64,000 bases of DNA from CAZFBA01 sp964517135 (GTDB lineage: Bacteria; Cyanobacteriota; Vampirovibrionia; JBFMGH01): assembly GCA_964517135.1 (NCBI GenBank), contig CAZFBA010000001.1, forward strand, positions 124,001 to 188,000, given 5' to 3'. Position 1 is the stretch's first letter. Each line of letters starts with the position of its first letter. The notes under the pieces are model-generated. The model had not been told where the DNA came from. It did not search any database and worked only from the letters and a program-made list of their open reading frames with translations. Positions 1 to 7,985 of the stretch are shown piece by piece. A program made the position numbers and the translations under genes.

Positions 1-605
1 TTGCCTTCTTCTGAAAGATAGAGAGTAAAAGGTTTTTGTAATCCTTTATCAAATAGGTCATCACCTTCTCTAATATTTTTAAATGTCTCTACTCTCAGCA
101 GATTTGGTTCAGTAACTCCATCATTAACCAGTGATATAAAGTATATCTCGGCATTACCCCTGAAGATGCCTTCTGATTTATCTTTTATAACAAGTTTATT
201 CATTCTAATGGCAACCGTATTAATATCATTGAGCAGTTCAGGAGAAATTTTAGGAACAAGTTTTTCAGAGACAGATTTTGGCAATATTAATTCAATGACA
301 TTTTTAACAAATCGCCTGAACGTGCCAATGCAAGCCGGTTTATCTTTCTTTGCCGGTATTGCTATTGGTATTGACGGATCTTTTAAGACGGTCATAACTT
401 CAGGCGGTATTTTTTCTCCTTCGAGAAGTTTTTCAAAGTGTTTAATGCGGTTATCGATTTCTTTTTGAGAGAGTGTTTTGAGTTTGCCTGATGTAAATTG
501 GACTGAATCTTTTGAGGGCTGGTTTAGCGACAAATGGGCTTTGTGCTGTGGTTTTTGAAGCTCTAGCGTAGTTTTTGAAGTACGCAAAGAAACGTTATTG
601 ATCAT
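1..605 (-). CDS. Hypothetical protein, N-terminal part (runs off the window)
   Basis: The reverse strand is open from an ATG at 605 to the window edge, giving at least 201 residues; the C-terminus lies outside. A GGGGAG ribosome-binding site sits about 9 nt before the ATG. There is no signal peptide or membrane segment. The N-terminal 40 residues are polar and apparently disordered and end in DSVQFTSGK (33-41), closely like DTVNFTGPG in the glucanase-like protein at 31091. The remainder is a mixed alpha/beta sequence that I do not recognise. The function is unknown. The F-x-G-K-like motif groups it with several other proteins in this window. Confidence 0.8.
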   Translation of the reverse strand, partial: MINNVSLRTSKTTLELQKPQHKAHLSLNQPSKDSVQFTSGKLKTLSQKEIDNRIKHFEKLLEGEKIPPEVMTVLKDPSIPIAIPAKKDKPACIGTFRRFVKNVIELILPKSVSEKLVPKISPELLNDINTVAIRMNKLVIKDKSEGIFRGNAEIYFISLVNDGVTEPNLLRVETFKNIREGDDLFDKGLQKPFTLYLSEEG

Positions 606-756
606 TTTATTATTCTCCCCCACCAAATAGCGCAGCATTCTGGCTATTATATTTTCTCATCCTGTTTTATTGACTGATATTTTAATGATACTACTAACTT
701 AGATAAGTATTATAACAAAAATAATTTTTTAAACACATATCTTTTTGAATTATAAC

Positions 757-830
757 TGGAACCTCTGATTAATTAAGAACTTACTGATTCCAGCAAAAGC
801 AGGGATTTTAAATTATTCAGAGATCTCAAC
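757..830 (+). repeat. Dispersed repeat family C, copy 1
   Basis: Begins GGAACCTCTGATTAATTAAG and continues into a CTGATTCCAGCAAAA segment, then a TTCAGAGATCTC segment. Related sequence occurs at 1642-1669 (reverse), 17585-17632 (reverse), 56840-56922 and 61654-61800. All copies are intergenic. The outer boundaries are approximate. Confidence 0.75.
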
Positions 831-917
831 TATATTATTGATGAAAAAATAATCCGGAAAAAAGATGTTTTGTTTGATTATTCTCAGCAAGTTCCCAAGC
901 CACCCGCCCGTTGTTTC

Positions 918-943
918 GGGTGTTTGCGGCGCCGCAAACACCC
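918..943. repeat. 26-bp perfect palindrome
   Basis: GGGTGTTTGCGGC is followed immediately by its reverse complement GCCGCAAACACCC. It is GC-rich within AT-rich intergenic DNA and has no T-run, so it is not a standard terminator. The rest of the 606-1034 gap holds repeat C copy 1 and no gene I can support. Confidence 0.8.
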
Positions 944-1034
944 TCATAAAACAGTATTCAGTGTGCCATGACTGACAATTGAGAAATAGGGTAACTTTTT
1001 GAAAGCAAACAATTTAGTTTTACAATTTCAAATA

Positions 1035-1364
1035 TTAGTGCGTCCAATCAATAATCTTGATATCAGGCCCCACTTTATTTATTACACTTTCTTTCATCTT
1101 TTCAAAATGTGGGCAGGCAAAGCCAATAGGATTGCCTTTACTGATGCAGGATGCAAACACAATAGCTTCTGCACCTCTGTTAAGCATTAATTGAGCTCTT
1201 GAAACGGCTCTTTTGCCGGGGCATCCTCCACAGGAAAGAAATCCGATAACTTCGACCGGCCCGGTTTCCTCAAAAGCTAATTTACCCTCACTGGCAATTT
1301 TAAAATCCGTATTGCCAGGGCATATATCTTCAGTTTGTTGACATCTTATTATTCCAACTTTCAT
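1035..1364 (-). CDS. CGGC-domain (putative metal-binding) protein
   Basis: A 109-residue protein starting MKVGIIRCQQTEDICPG and carrying SCGGCPGKR in the middle, plus C-x-S and ACPHF cysteine motifs towards the C-terminus. This matches the CGGC domain family of small, cysteine-rich, predicted metal- or cofactor-binding proteins of unknown biochemical role. A TTG five codons upstream (1379) is in frame, but the AAAGG ribosome-binding site lies 7 nt before the ATG at 1364, so I use that start. It is likely cytoplasmic and monocistronic, with long repeat-bearing gaps on both sides. Confidence 0.82.
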   Translation of the reverse strand: MKVGIIRCQQTEDICPGNTDFKIASEGKLAFEETGPVEVIGFLSCGGCPGKRAVSRAQLMLNRGAEAIVFASCISKGNPIGFACPHFEKMKESVINKVGPDIKIIDWTH

Positions 1365-1641
1365 ATAAATACCTTTCAAGAATAATATAAATGTTAAGGT
1401 TTATAATCCCTCAACCCAAACTTTTTAGCTGTTAGTTTATCATTTTATTTATTATTTAATCTATAATTTTTTTATCTGCCATGATAAGCCTTATTATTTA
1501 TTTTAGAAGCTAAAAGCTTTTTAATAATTATAACTCATCAAAAAAGATTTTATAATCAGAATTTCTTTAGAATGTTTCGCTTATCTGCACCCATTCGGGT
1601 TGCAATTTTATAGGGGTTTTTGACAGACTCAAAAATTGATG

Positions 1642-1669
1642 TCATTCCTTAATTAATCAGAGGTTACCT
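1642..1669 (-). repeat. Dispersed repeat family C, short copy 2
   Basis: CTTAATTAATCAGAGGTTAC is the reverse complement of the family C start. It is the only recognisable element in the 1365-1783 gap, which is otherwise AT-rich with no gene or RNA I can support. Confidence 0.65.
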
Positions 1670-1783
1670 TAATATTTAATTGATAATATAAATAATTGTA
1701 ACAATGGCACTTAATTTTATTACGCTGCCAGATTGATGGTTTTTAATATATTGAGGTTAACCACAAACAAAAAGAGGATTACA

Positions 1784-2236
1784 ATGCCTTCTATCAATAG
1801 TATACCTGCCAATCAGCCCGTTAGTTATGGCTCAAAGAAAGATAGCAACATCAAAGGAAAAATAGCCGGTGGTGCAACAGGTTTGCTGGCAGCGCAAACA
1901 GTCAGGCCTTATCTGGCACCACGTATTCTGGCCAACCTTACCCCTACACAGCACCTTGGCAATAATATTATTCGATATCAAAATGCATTAAGGGGAGTTC
2001 TACAGGAAGCTGGCCTTAAAAACTATGTAAAAGGCAATATTGATCAATCTATCATTCAGAAATACAAACCTGAATTGGATAAAGCCCTCAGAGCTATAAA
2101 AGACAACTATAAGAAGCTGCCAAAAGGCGGAAGAGCAGTTGTTACAGTCATTCCGCTTGCTATTACGCTCGCATTAATTGCACTGGGTGCTAAAGCAGGA
2201 AGCAAAATACAATCAGCACTCAAGAAAAAAGAATAA
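1784..2236 (+). CDS. Small protein with Gly-rich segment and C-terminal membrane helix
   Basis: A 150-residue protein starting MPSINSIPANQPVSYGSKK. The ATG at 1784 has an AGAGGA site 5 nt upstream; the longer open frame back to 1733 has no such signal. Residues 26-37 form a Gly/Ala-rich weakly hydrophobic stretch (KIAGGATGLLAA). A clear hydrophobic segment near the C-terminus (AVVTVIPLAITLALIALG) is followed by a basic tail ending KKKE, suggesting a tail-anchored or two-pass membrane protein. PVSYGSK at 12-18 resembles the F-x-G-K-like motif of other proteins here. I do not recognise a family, and the function is unknown. A good terminator follows at 2261. Confidence 0.7.
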   Translation: MPSINSIPANQPVSYGSKKDSNIKGKIAGGATGLLAAQTVRPYLAPRILANLTPTQHLGNNIIRYQNALRGVLQEAGLKNYVKGNIDQSIIQKYKPELDKALRAIKDNYKKLPKGGRAVVTVIPLAITLALIALGAKAGSKIQSALKKKE

Positions 2237-2260
2237 TAGTTTTGTTAATTATAAACTTAA

Positions 2261-2293
2261 AAGAGCTTTCACTTCTGGTGAGAGTTCTTTTTT
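2261..2293 (+). terminator. Rho-independent terminator
   Basis: AAGAGCTTTCAC pairs with GTGAGAGTTCTT (12 bp including two G-U pairs) around a 5-nt loop, followed by a T-run. It lies 25 nt after the stop of the gene at 1784-2236. Confidence 0.8.
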
Positions 2294-2377
2294 GACACTG
2301 ATACAACTCAATAACACTACCTGTAAACAGAATCACTACAATTATTAACATAAACGTGTGAATATTAAGGATAATTT

Positions 2378-2590
2378 CATTACTGTCTGGTTAAATTTTT
2401 TCTGAGGGTTTGGTTTTTGGGCCTGCGTGCCCAAAAACCAAACCCGACCTACCTCTTCGCTGAACCCTGTTTAATAATTTTTGCCAGTTTCTTTAATTTA
2501 ACTTCCTGTAAAATTTTCTAATCCAAAACAGATATTATGACAGGTTTTATACATCTAAATAAAATCTTTTACCGGACACCAGTGATATAA
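2378..2590 (+). repeat. Dispersed repeat family A, copy 1 (interrupted)
   Basis: Left end CATTACTGTCTGGTTAAA, right end CTTTTACCGGACACCAGTGA. Copies occur at 11236-11383 (reverse, uninterrupted), 18268-18386 (right part only) and 44204-44382 (rearranged). Compared with the 11236 copy, this one carries about 60 extra bases after TTTTTTCTGA that hold a perfect hairpin. The two ends are imperfect inverted repeats of each other, as in miniature transposable elements. Confidence 0.85.
2406..2445. repeat. Perfect 17-bp inverted repeat nested in repeat A
   Basis: GGGTTTGGTTTTTGGGC and its exact reverse complement are separated by CTGCGT. It is absent from the reverse copy at 11236-11383, so it looks like an insertion into the repeat. 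Confidence 0.85.
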
Positions 2591-2627
2591 TTTATTAAGC
2601 ATATTTGAGTTCTGAAAGCCAAAAATT

Positions 2628-4523
2628 ATGTGCGGAATTTGTGGAATCATCGGTCAACAGGCTGAAGAAACTGTTAAAGCTATGAATCAGGCCATTCACC
2701 ACCGTGGACCTGATGAAGAAGGTTATTTCTTCAATGAAAACATATCCCTTGCCAGTAAAAGACTCAGCATTATAGACCTTCAAACAGGTAGCCAGCCTGT
2801 TTATAACGAAGACAAAAGCATAGTAGTTGTTTTCAACGGCGAAATTTACAATTTTCAGTCTATAAGAGAAGAACTCTGCCGCAAGGGTCATCATTTTACC
2901 TCTAAAGGCGATACAGAGGTTATTGCTCATGCCTATGAAGAATATAACACGGATTGTTTACAAAAATTCAACGGAGACTTTGCTTTTGTACTGCATGATA
3001 TAGCTAATAATATAACCTTTATTGCACGTGATCGCCTGGGTATAAGACCATTATACTATACAATGATTGACAATAAGATTATCTTTGCCTCTGAACTAAA
3101 AGCTATACTTGCTGGCAATATGCTTAAAAAGAAAATTAACTGCCAGGCTATAGATAAATACCTGACTCTCAGATATTGCTGGGGTACTGATACCTTTTTT
3201 GAAGGCGTTAAGAAGCTTCCACCGGCCAGCTATATGCTTATCAGAAACGGTAATATTACCATTCAGAAATACTGGAAAATTGATTATACACCGGTAAAAT
3301 ATAAAACATATCGTGACTACGTTGACCGGTTCAGAGATCTGTTTGAAGAATCCGTCAAATTGCGCATGATTTCAGATGTACCCTATGGTGCATTCCTGAG
3401 TGGCGGCCTTGATTCAAGCCTCATAGTAGCAATGATGGCCAGAAACTCGACAAGACCGGTCGAAACATATTCCATTGGCTTTGGCCACAGTATCGATGAA
3501 ACCACTGAAGCCAGAGAAATGGCTGAATTCTTCGGCTGTAACCATCATGAAATCTCTGTTAAAAACCAGTCTTACGATTTAATTTCTGAAATTGTAAGAT
3601 ATTTCGATGAACCCCTCGGAGATGCCATTATAATACCAACCTACCTGCTAAACAAAGAAGCCGCAAAGAATCTTAAAGTGGTACTGACTGGTGAAGGTGC
3701 TGACGAAATTTTTGGAGCTTACGTCCACCAGTTTACAATGCACTATGGAGATCTTTATAGACAACTGATACCAGGCTTTATGCAGAATAATGTTATACTA
3801 CCAGCCATAAAAAACGCCCCGCTTCAGCTTTTAGATAAAGTATTTCCTTATCCATCTTCTCTGGGAGAAAAAGGTAAAACTAAATTGCTCAATTACCTCA
3901 ACTCTCTTGACAATCTAATAGACGGATACTTCAATATAGCAAGCGTTTTTTCTATTTCAGATAAAGAAAAATTCTACACAGAGTCCTTTTTGTTTGATAT
4001 AATTCCTGAAAAAGAAAAAGAAGAATTTGCTGCATTGTCTCAATATAACAACAATTTACCTATTTTAAACCAGCTAATTGACCTGGATACAAAGTTCTGG
4101 CTTGCTGACTATACTCTTTATAAGCAAGACAGGCTGACTATGGCTAACTCAATCGAAGGAAGAATACCATACCTCGATCATAACCTGGTTGAATTTGTGG
4201 CAAGCCTTCCGGTAAGCTTCAAAATCAACGGTATTAATACAAAATACCTTCTACGAAAGGTTGCCAAAGCATACCTGCCCGGCGCAGCTGCTTTCAAAAG
4301 CAAAAAAGCATTCTATTATCCCTATCAAGACCTGTTCACAAGCGATTTCAAAGATTACCTGAAAGAGCTATTTAAACCTGACTCACGCTTAATTACAATG
4401 AACATTATTAAGCCAGAAGAACTAAAATCTCTCTCTCAAAACCCGCTTAATAAAGATCTGACAACAAGTAAACAACTTATGAGTTTGATAATACTTGAAA
4501 ACTGGCTGAGGATATACTATTAA
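2628..4523 (+). CDS. asnB: Glutamine-hydrolysing asparagine synthetase-type amidotransferase
   Basis: A full-length 631-residue AsnB family protein. Cys2 (MCGICGI) is the class II glutaminase nucleophile; HHRGPDEEG follows, and SGGLDSS near residue 260 is the PP-loop of the ATP-dependent synthetase domain. The family transfers ammonia from glutamine to an aspartate-type carboxylate through an acyl-adenylate. AsnB homologues inside polysaccharide or secondary-metabolite clusters often amidate another substrate. It is the first gene of a five-gene operon; the methyltransferase begins one base after its stop. I see no strong ribosome-binding site. True asparagine synthesis and a pathway-specific amidation cannot be told apart from sequence alone. 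Confidence 0.93.
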   Translation: MCGICGIIGQQAEETVKAMNQAIHHRGPDEEGYFFNENISLASKRLSIIDLQTGSQPVYNEDKSIVVVFNGEIYNFQSIREELCRKGHHFTSKGDTEVIAHAYEEYNTDCLQKFNGDFAFVLHDIANNITFIARDRLGIRPLYYTMIDNKIIFASELKAILAGNMLKKKINCQAIDKYLTLRYCWGTDTFFEGVKKLPPASYMLIRNGNITIQKYWKIDYTPVKYKTYRDYVDRFRDLFEESVKLRMISDVPYGAFLSGGLDSSLIVAMMARNSTRPVETYSIGFGHSIDETTEAREMAEFFGCNHHEISVKNQSYDLISEIVRYFDEPLGDAIIIPTYLLNKEAAKNLKVVLTGEGADEIFGAYVHQFTMHYGDLYRQLIPGFMQNNVILPAIKNAPLQLLDKVFPYPSSLGEKGKTKLLNYLNSLDNLIDGYFNIASVFSISDKEKFYTESFLFDIIPEKEKEEFAALSQYNNNLPILNQLIDLDTKFWLADYTLYKQDRLTMANSIEGRIPYLDHNLVEFVASLPVSFKINGINTKYLLRKVAKAYLPGAAAFKSKKAFYYPYQDLFTSDFKDYLKELFKPDSRLITMNIIKPEELKSLSQNPLNKDLTTSKQLMSLIILENWLRIYY

Positions 4524-5360
4524 ATGAATAAAATGACTGATAACACAATAGATACTGTATATAGATACTGGAATAATAATACCCTGTACTCTTTTGAGAT
4601 AAAAGAAGAGCCTGGTACAAAGGAATTTTACGATGCAATAGATACCCTGCGCCGTCAGGATATAGAAAAATTTAGTATTCACCTCTGGAAATTTGATCAA
4701 ATGCAGGGGAGAAAAGTACTTGATATAGGCTGTGGCCCTGGGTGGCTTGTCAGAAACTATGCTTCAAATGGTGCTGATGTTTATGCTGTCGATATAGCTA
4801 ACAAAGCCATAGAACTTACTCAAAAAATGCTTGATATATTTAATCTTTCTGCTCAACTTCAGGTGGCTAATGCAGAAACATTGCCTTTTGAAGATAATAC
4901 ATTTGATTTTGTTTCCTCCAGTGGCGTATTGCATCATACACCTGATATGCAAAAGGCTGTTGATGAAGCTTTTAGAGTGTTAAAGCCTGGCTGCGAAGCT
5001 GTTATATCTGTATACTATAAAAACATATTACTGAATAAAGCTCTTTTCCCTTTTGTTTTAAGTATGTTCAGGTTGCTAAAACCTGATCTGCCAGGCAGAA
5101 CCCGGATGTTTGACGCTAAAAATCCTGATGATTTTATCAGAATGTATGATGGTGAAGATAACCCTGTGGGCTACGGTTTGACCCTTTCTGAATGCAAAAA
5201 AATGTTTTCTAACTTTGAAATTAAAGGGTATGAGGTTCACTTTTTCCCGAAACGCTTTTTTACACAGTTTAAAAGCATACCTGATTTTGTTCATAAGCTT
5301 CTAGACAGGCATTTCGGTACTATGATTTATTTAAAATTAAGGAAACCACAAAATGACTAA
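4524..5360 (+). CDS. Class I SAM-dependent methyltransferase
   Basis: 278 residues. Motif I is VLDIGCGPGW (65-74), followed by VYAVDIANKAIE (motif II region), AETLPFEDNTFDFV and SSGVLHHTPD, all typical of the Methyltransf_11/UbiE-like fold that binds S-adenosylmethionine. The C-terminal third has no obvious family signature and may bind the acceptor. It starts directly after the asnB-like stop and overlaps the glycosyltransferase by 8 bp, so it is translationally coupled to both. It probably methylates the operon's glycan, lipid or small-molecule product; the actual acceptor cannot be read from the sequence. Confidence 0.9.
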   Translation: MNKMTDNTIDTVYRYWNNNTLYSFEIKEEPGTKEFYDAIDTLRRQDIEKFSIHLWKFDQMQGRKVLDIGCGPGWLVRNYASNGADVYAVDIANKAIELTQKMLDIFNLSAQLQVANAETLPFEDNTFDFVSSSGVLHHTPDMQKAVDEAFRVLKPGCEAVISVYYKNILLNKALFPFVLSMFRLLKPDLPGRTRMFDAKNPDDFIRMYDGEDNPVGYGLTLSECKKMFSNFEIKGYEVHFFPKRFFTQFKSIPDFVHKLLDRHFGTMIYLKLRKPQND

Positions 5361-6273
5361 CTATTTACTTGATGTAAGTATAGTTTTGCCAACCTATAAT
5401 GAAGAACTGGCACTGCCTTCTGTCCTTGAAGATATAAGAAAAGCTATGTCTGAAACTTCTTATAGCTATGAAATACTAGTTATTGATGATGCTTCAACAG
5501 ATAAAACAGCAGAAATAGCAAAAGAGCTGGCCGACAGGGTTATTAAAAGAACAGAAAATGGAGGGGCAGGAGCAGCCAGAAAAACCGGTATTGCCAATGC
5601 TAACGGCAAAATAATTGTTATGCTGGATGCTGATGGCACTTATAATCCTTATGATATACCTGCTATGCTGAAGCTTTTCCCTGCTTATGATCAGGTTAAT
5701 GGGGCACGTGATTCAGAACAGGGTACTATTAAGCTTTTACGGGTTCCAGCAAAGTGGTTTATAAGAAAAGTTGCTTCAGTTATGACCTTAAAAGATATTC
5801 CAGATCTGAATACAGGGCTTAAAGCCTTCAAGCGAGATAAAATGTTGCGCTTTTTGTGGTTGATACCGGATGGTTTTTCCTGTGTAACCAGCATGACTCT
5901 TGCGTTTTTGTGCAACGGACTTTATGTAACCTGGGTACCTACTAAGTATTTCAAACGCATTGGCAAGTCAAAGTTTCATCCTATCAGAGATACTTACAGA
6001 TATTTGCTTACAGTAATAAGAATCGTAATGTATTTCAACCCGCTGGCAGTATTTTTACCCCTCAGTATCTTTATTTTGATTATCGGAGTTATTAAATCAC
6101 TTTATGACGTTTTCATTGCTGATGTAAATATGATGCAGCAGTCAGACATCATAATCATTGTAACAGGCCTTCTGGTAGGTGTCGTAGGGCTTATTGCTGA
6201 CCTTATTGTTGCCCAGGCAAGATCAAATACAATTGATGAAACTATTTTTAAAGATGAGACAGAAAGTAAATAA
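5353..6273 (+). CDS. Family 2 glycosyltransferase with C-terminal membrane helices
   Basis: 306 residues. SIVLPTYNEE, VIDDASTDKT and the DXD-type VMLDADGTY are the GT-A nucleotide-sugar and metal sites. Two hydrophobic segments near the C-terminus (around 225-250 and 265-290) anchor it in the membrane. This is the polyprenyl-phosphate sugar transferase layout (DPM1/GtrB-like), which moves a sugar from a nucleotide donor to a lipid phosphate. It overlaps the methyltransferase start by 8 bp and shares one base with the next gene. The context suggests it supplies a lipid-linked sugar to the same pathway. Confidence 0.9.
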   Translation: MTNYLLDVSIVLPTYNEELALPSVLEDIRKAMSETSYSYEILVIDDASTDKTAEIAKELADRVIKRTENGGAGAARKTGIANANGKIIVMLDADGTYNPYDIPAMLKLFPAYDQVNGARDSEQGTIKLLRVPAKWFIRKVASVMTLKDIPDLNTGLKAFKRDKMLRFLWLIPDGFSCVTSMTLAFLCNGLYVTWVPTKYFKRIGKSKFHPIRDTYRYLLTVIRIVMYFNPLAVFLPLSIFILIIGVIKSLYDVFIADVNMMQQSDIIIIVTGLLVGVVGLIADLIVAQARSNTIDETIFKDETESK

Positions 6274-7985
6274 TGGAAAACAAATTAGCTACATATAGCC
6301 TTAAATACTCAAAAAGAGTCTTATCACTTTTAGATAAAGGCGAATATAAACCAACTTATGGATGCTTTGATAGAAACTACTGGCATTACAAAACAGTTAC
6401 TGATTTTCCGTCATCTATTTTTCAGCAGCTAACACTGTATATAGCTCACCTGTATGGAACAAACCTCACAGGAAACTGCTATTATAAACAGAAAGAATTA
6501 CTTGAGCTCTGCCTGTCAGGGATTAACTTCTGGGTAAAAATACAAAACAAAGACGGCAGCTTTAATGAATGGTATCCTAATGAGCATAGTCACGTCGCAA
6601 CAGCCTTTACCCTCTATGGAATAACAGAAAGCCTTCTCATCATAAGAAACGAACTGGATAAAAAGACCCTTGAATCTTTCTATGAGCCTATCTTGAAAGC
6701 CTGCCGCTGGCTGGCAAAAAACCCTGATAAAATTGTCTTAAACCACACAGCAGGGGCACTTATGTCATTTTATAATGCTTGCCTGCTTACCTCTGAAAAC
6801 GAATTGATGCAATACATTGATGATCAAATACAAATATTAAAAGAAAATCAATCACAGGAAGGATGGTTCAGCGAGTACTACGGCGCAGACATAGGATACA
6901 CATCTGTCAGTATCGACTATCTGGCAAAATATTACGATAAAAGTGGAGACGAAAGAGCATACCACATGCTTGAAAAGGCTATCAGCTTTCTGGCTTTCTT
7001 TATGCACCCGGATGGATCAAGCGGCGGAGAATACGGAAACAGAAATACCAAGTATGTCATGCCGGCAGGTATTCATATACTGTCTAAATACTTCGATGAG
7101 GCCCGTTATATTCTGGATAAATTCTATTATGGCCTGGAAAAAGGTACTCAGATTGATCTTGAAACTATCGATGATAGGTATTTTGCCTTCTTCTTTGCAA
7201 CCAACTATCTCGAAGCAGCTATACAATTTGAAAAATTAGAACCTGAAAACTTCCAATATAACAAAAATAAATACAAATATTTCTCTCAAATCTTCCCGCA
7301 GGCAGGCATAATCGTCAAAAATACACCACGTTACTATTTTGTTTGTAACTTTAGAAAAGGTGGTGTTATAAAACTATTCAGCCAGGATGGTAGATTGCTT
7401 TATGCAGATAGCAGCTATTACGTCAAATTTAAAAACCAGAAACTATCTTCATCACAGAAGTTATCAACCAAACTGGAATATTATATAGACAATTCTTCTG
7501 AATATGACATTGAAATCAAGTTTGAATCTCCGTTTATTTGGGTAAACACTTCTTTACCACTGACAAAAATACTGATACCCTTCAGGATATTTAATTATAC
7601 CTTTGGTTATATTAACGCACTGATGAACCTGTTTAATAAAAACCTGAAAAAGTTTATGATTGTAGAACCGAAACCAGCACCATTAAAGGTTAAACGTAAT
7701 ATCTCTATTAAAAACAACAAATTAAAGATAGATGATGCCGTCAGCAAAAGTACAAAGCTTGAAGTTGAAAGCATTAACCTGCCTTCTGCCAAAGCAAACC
7801 TTCATGTACCTTCTTCAAGGTATGCATTGAATTATGATACTAAAGAATTTCTGGGTATTGACCCGGTTTGTGTTAAGGAAATCAACACTGTAAACGTCAC
7901 ATGCATCAGTACACAGATTGAAATAACAGGTGATACAAAAGAAAATGAAAGCAGTAGTAATAATTCCACCCAGCAAGCACAGTAA
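6273..7985 (+). CDS. Alpha/alpha-toroid, heparinase II/III-like protein
   Basis: 570 residues with no signal peptide. The N-terminal about 330 residues hold repeated helical segments with aromatic and GS/GG motifs, such as YGCFDRNYWHYKTV, QNKDGSFNEWYP and HPDGSSGGEYGNR, as in (alpha/alpha) toroid enzymes. The following beta-rich region (IIVKNTPRYYFVCNFRKGG) resembles the sandwich domain of heparinase II/III-type lyases. The C-terminus is a Ser/Asn/Gln tail. Similar proteins are known to me from surface-polysaccharide clusters, without an assigned reaction. Conserved Tyr, His and Asn residues are visible, but I cannot assign catalytic roles. The gene sits between the glycosyltransferase and the radical SAM gene, overlapping the latter. 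Confidence 0.65.
   Translation: MENKLATYSLKYSKRVLSLLDKGEYKPTYGCFDRNYWHYKTVTDFPSSIFQQLTLYIAHLYGTNLTGNCYYKQKELLELCLSGINFWVKIQNKDGSFNEWYPNEHSHVATAFTLYGITESLLIIRNELDKKTLESFYEPILKACRWLAKNPDKIVLNHTAGALMSFYNACLLTSENELMQYIDDQIQILKENQSQEGWFSEYYGADIGYTSVSIDYLAKYYDKSGDERAYHMLEKAISFLAFFMHPDGSSGGEYGNRNTKYVMPAGIHILSKYFDEARYILDKFYYGLEKGTQIDLETIDDRYFAFFFATNYLEAAIQFEKLEPENFQYNKNKYKYFSQIFPQAGIIVKNTPRYYFVCNFRKGGVIKLFSQDGRLLYADSSYYVKFKNQKLSSSQKLSTKLEYYIDNSSEYDIEIKFESPFIWVNTSLPLTKILIPFRIFNYTFGYINALMNLFNKNLKKFMIVEPKPAPLKVKRNISIKNNKLKIDDAVSKSTKLEVESINLPSAKANLHVPSSRYALNYDTKEFLGIDPVCVKEINTVNVTCISTQIEITGDTKENESSSNNSTQQAQ

Noticed and set aside
166..468. 100-residue + strand open frame near the window start
   Set aside because: It is antisense to the edge-truncated gene on the minus strand (1-605), which has a ribosome-binding site and protein-like sequence.
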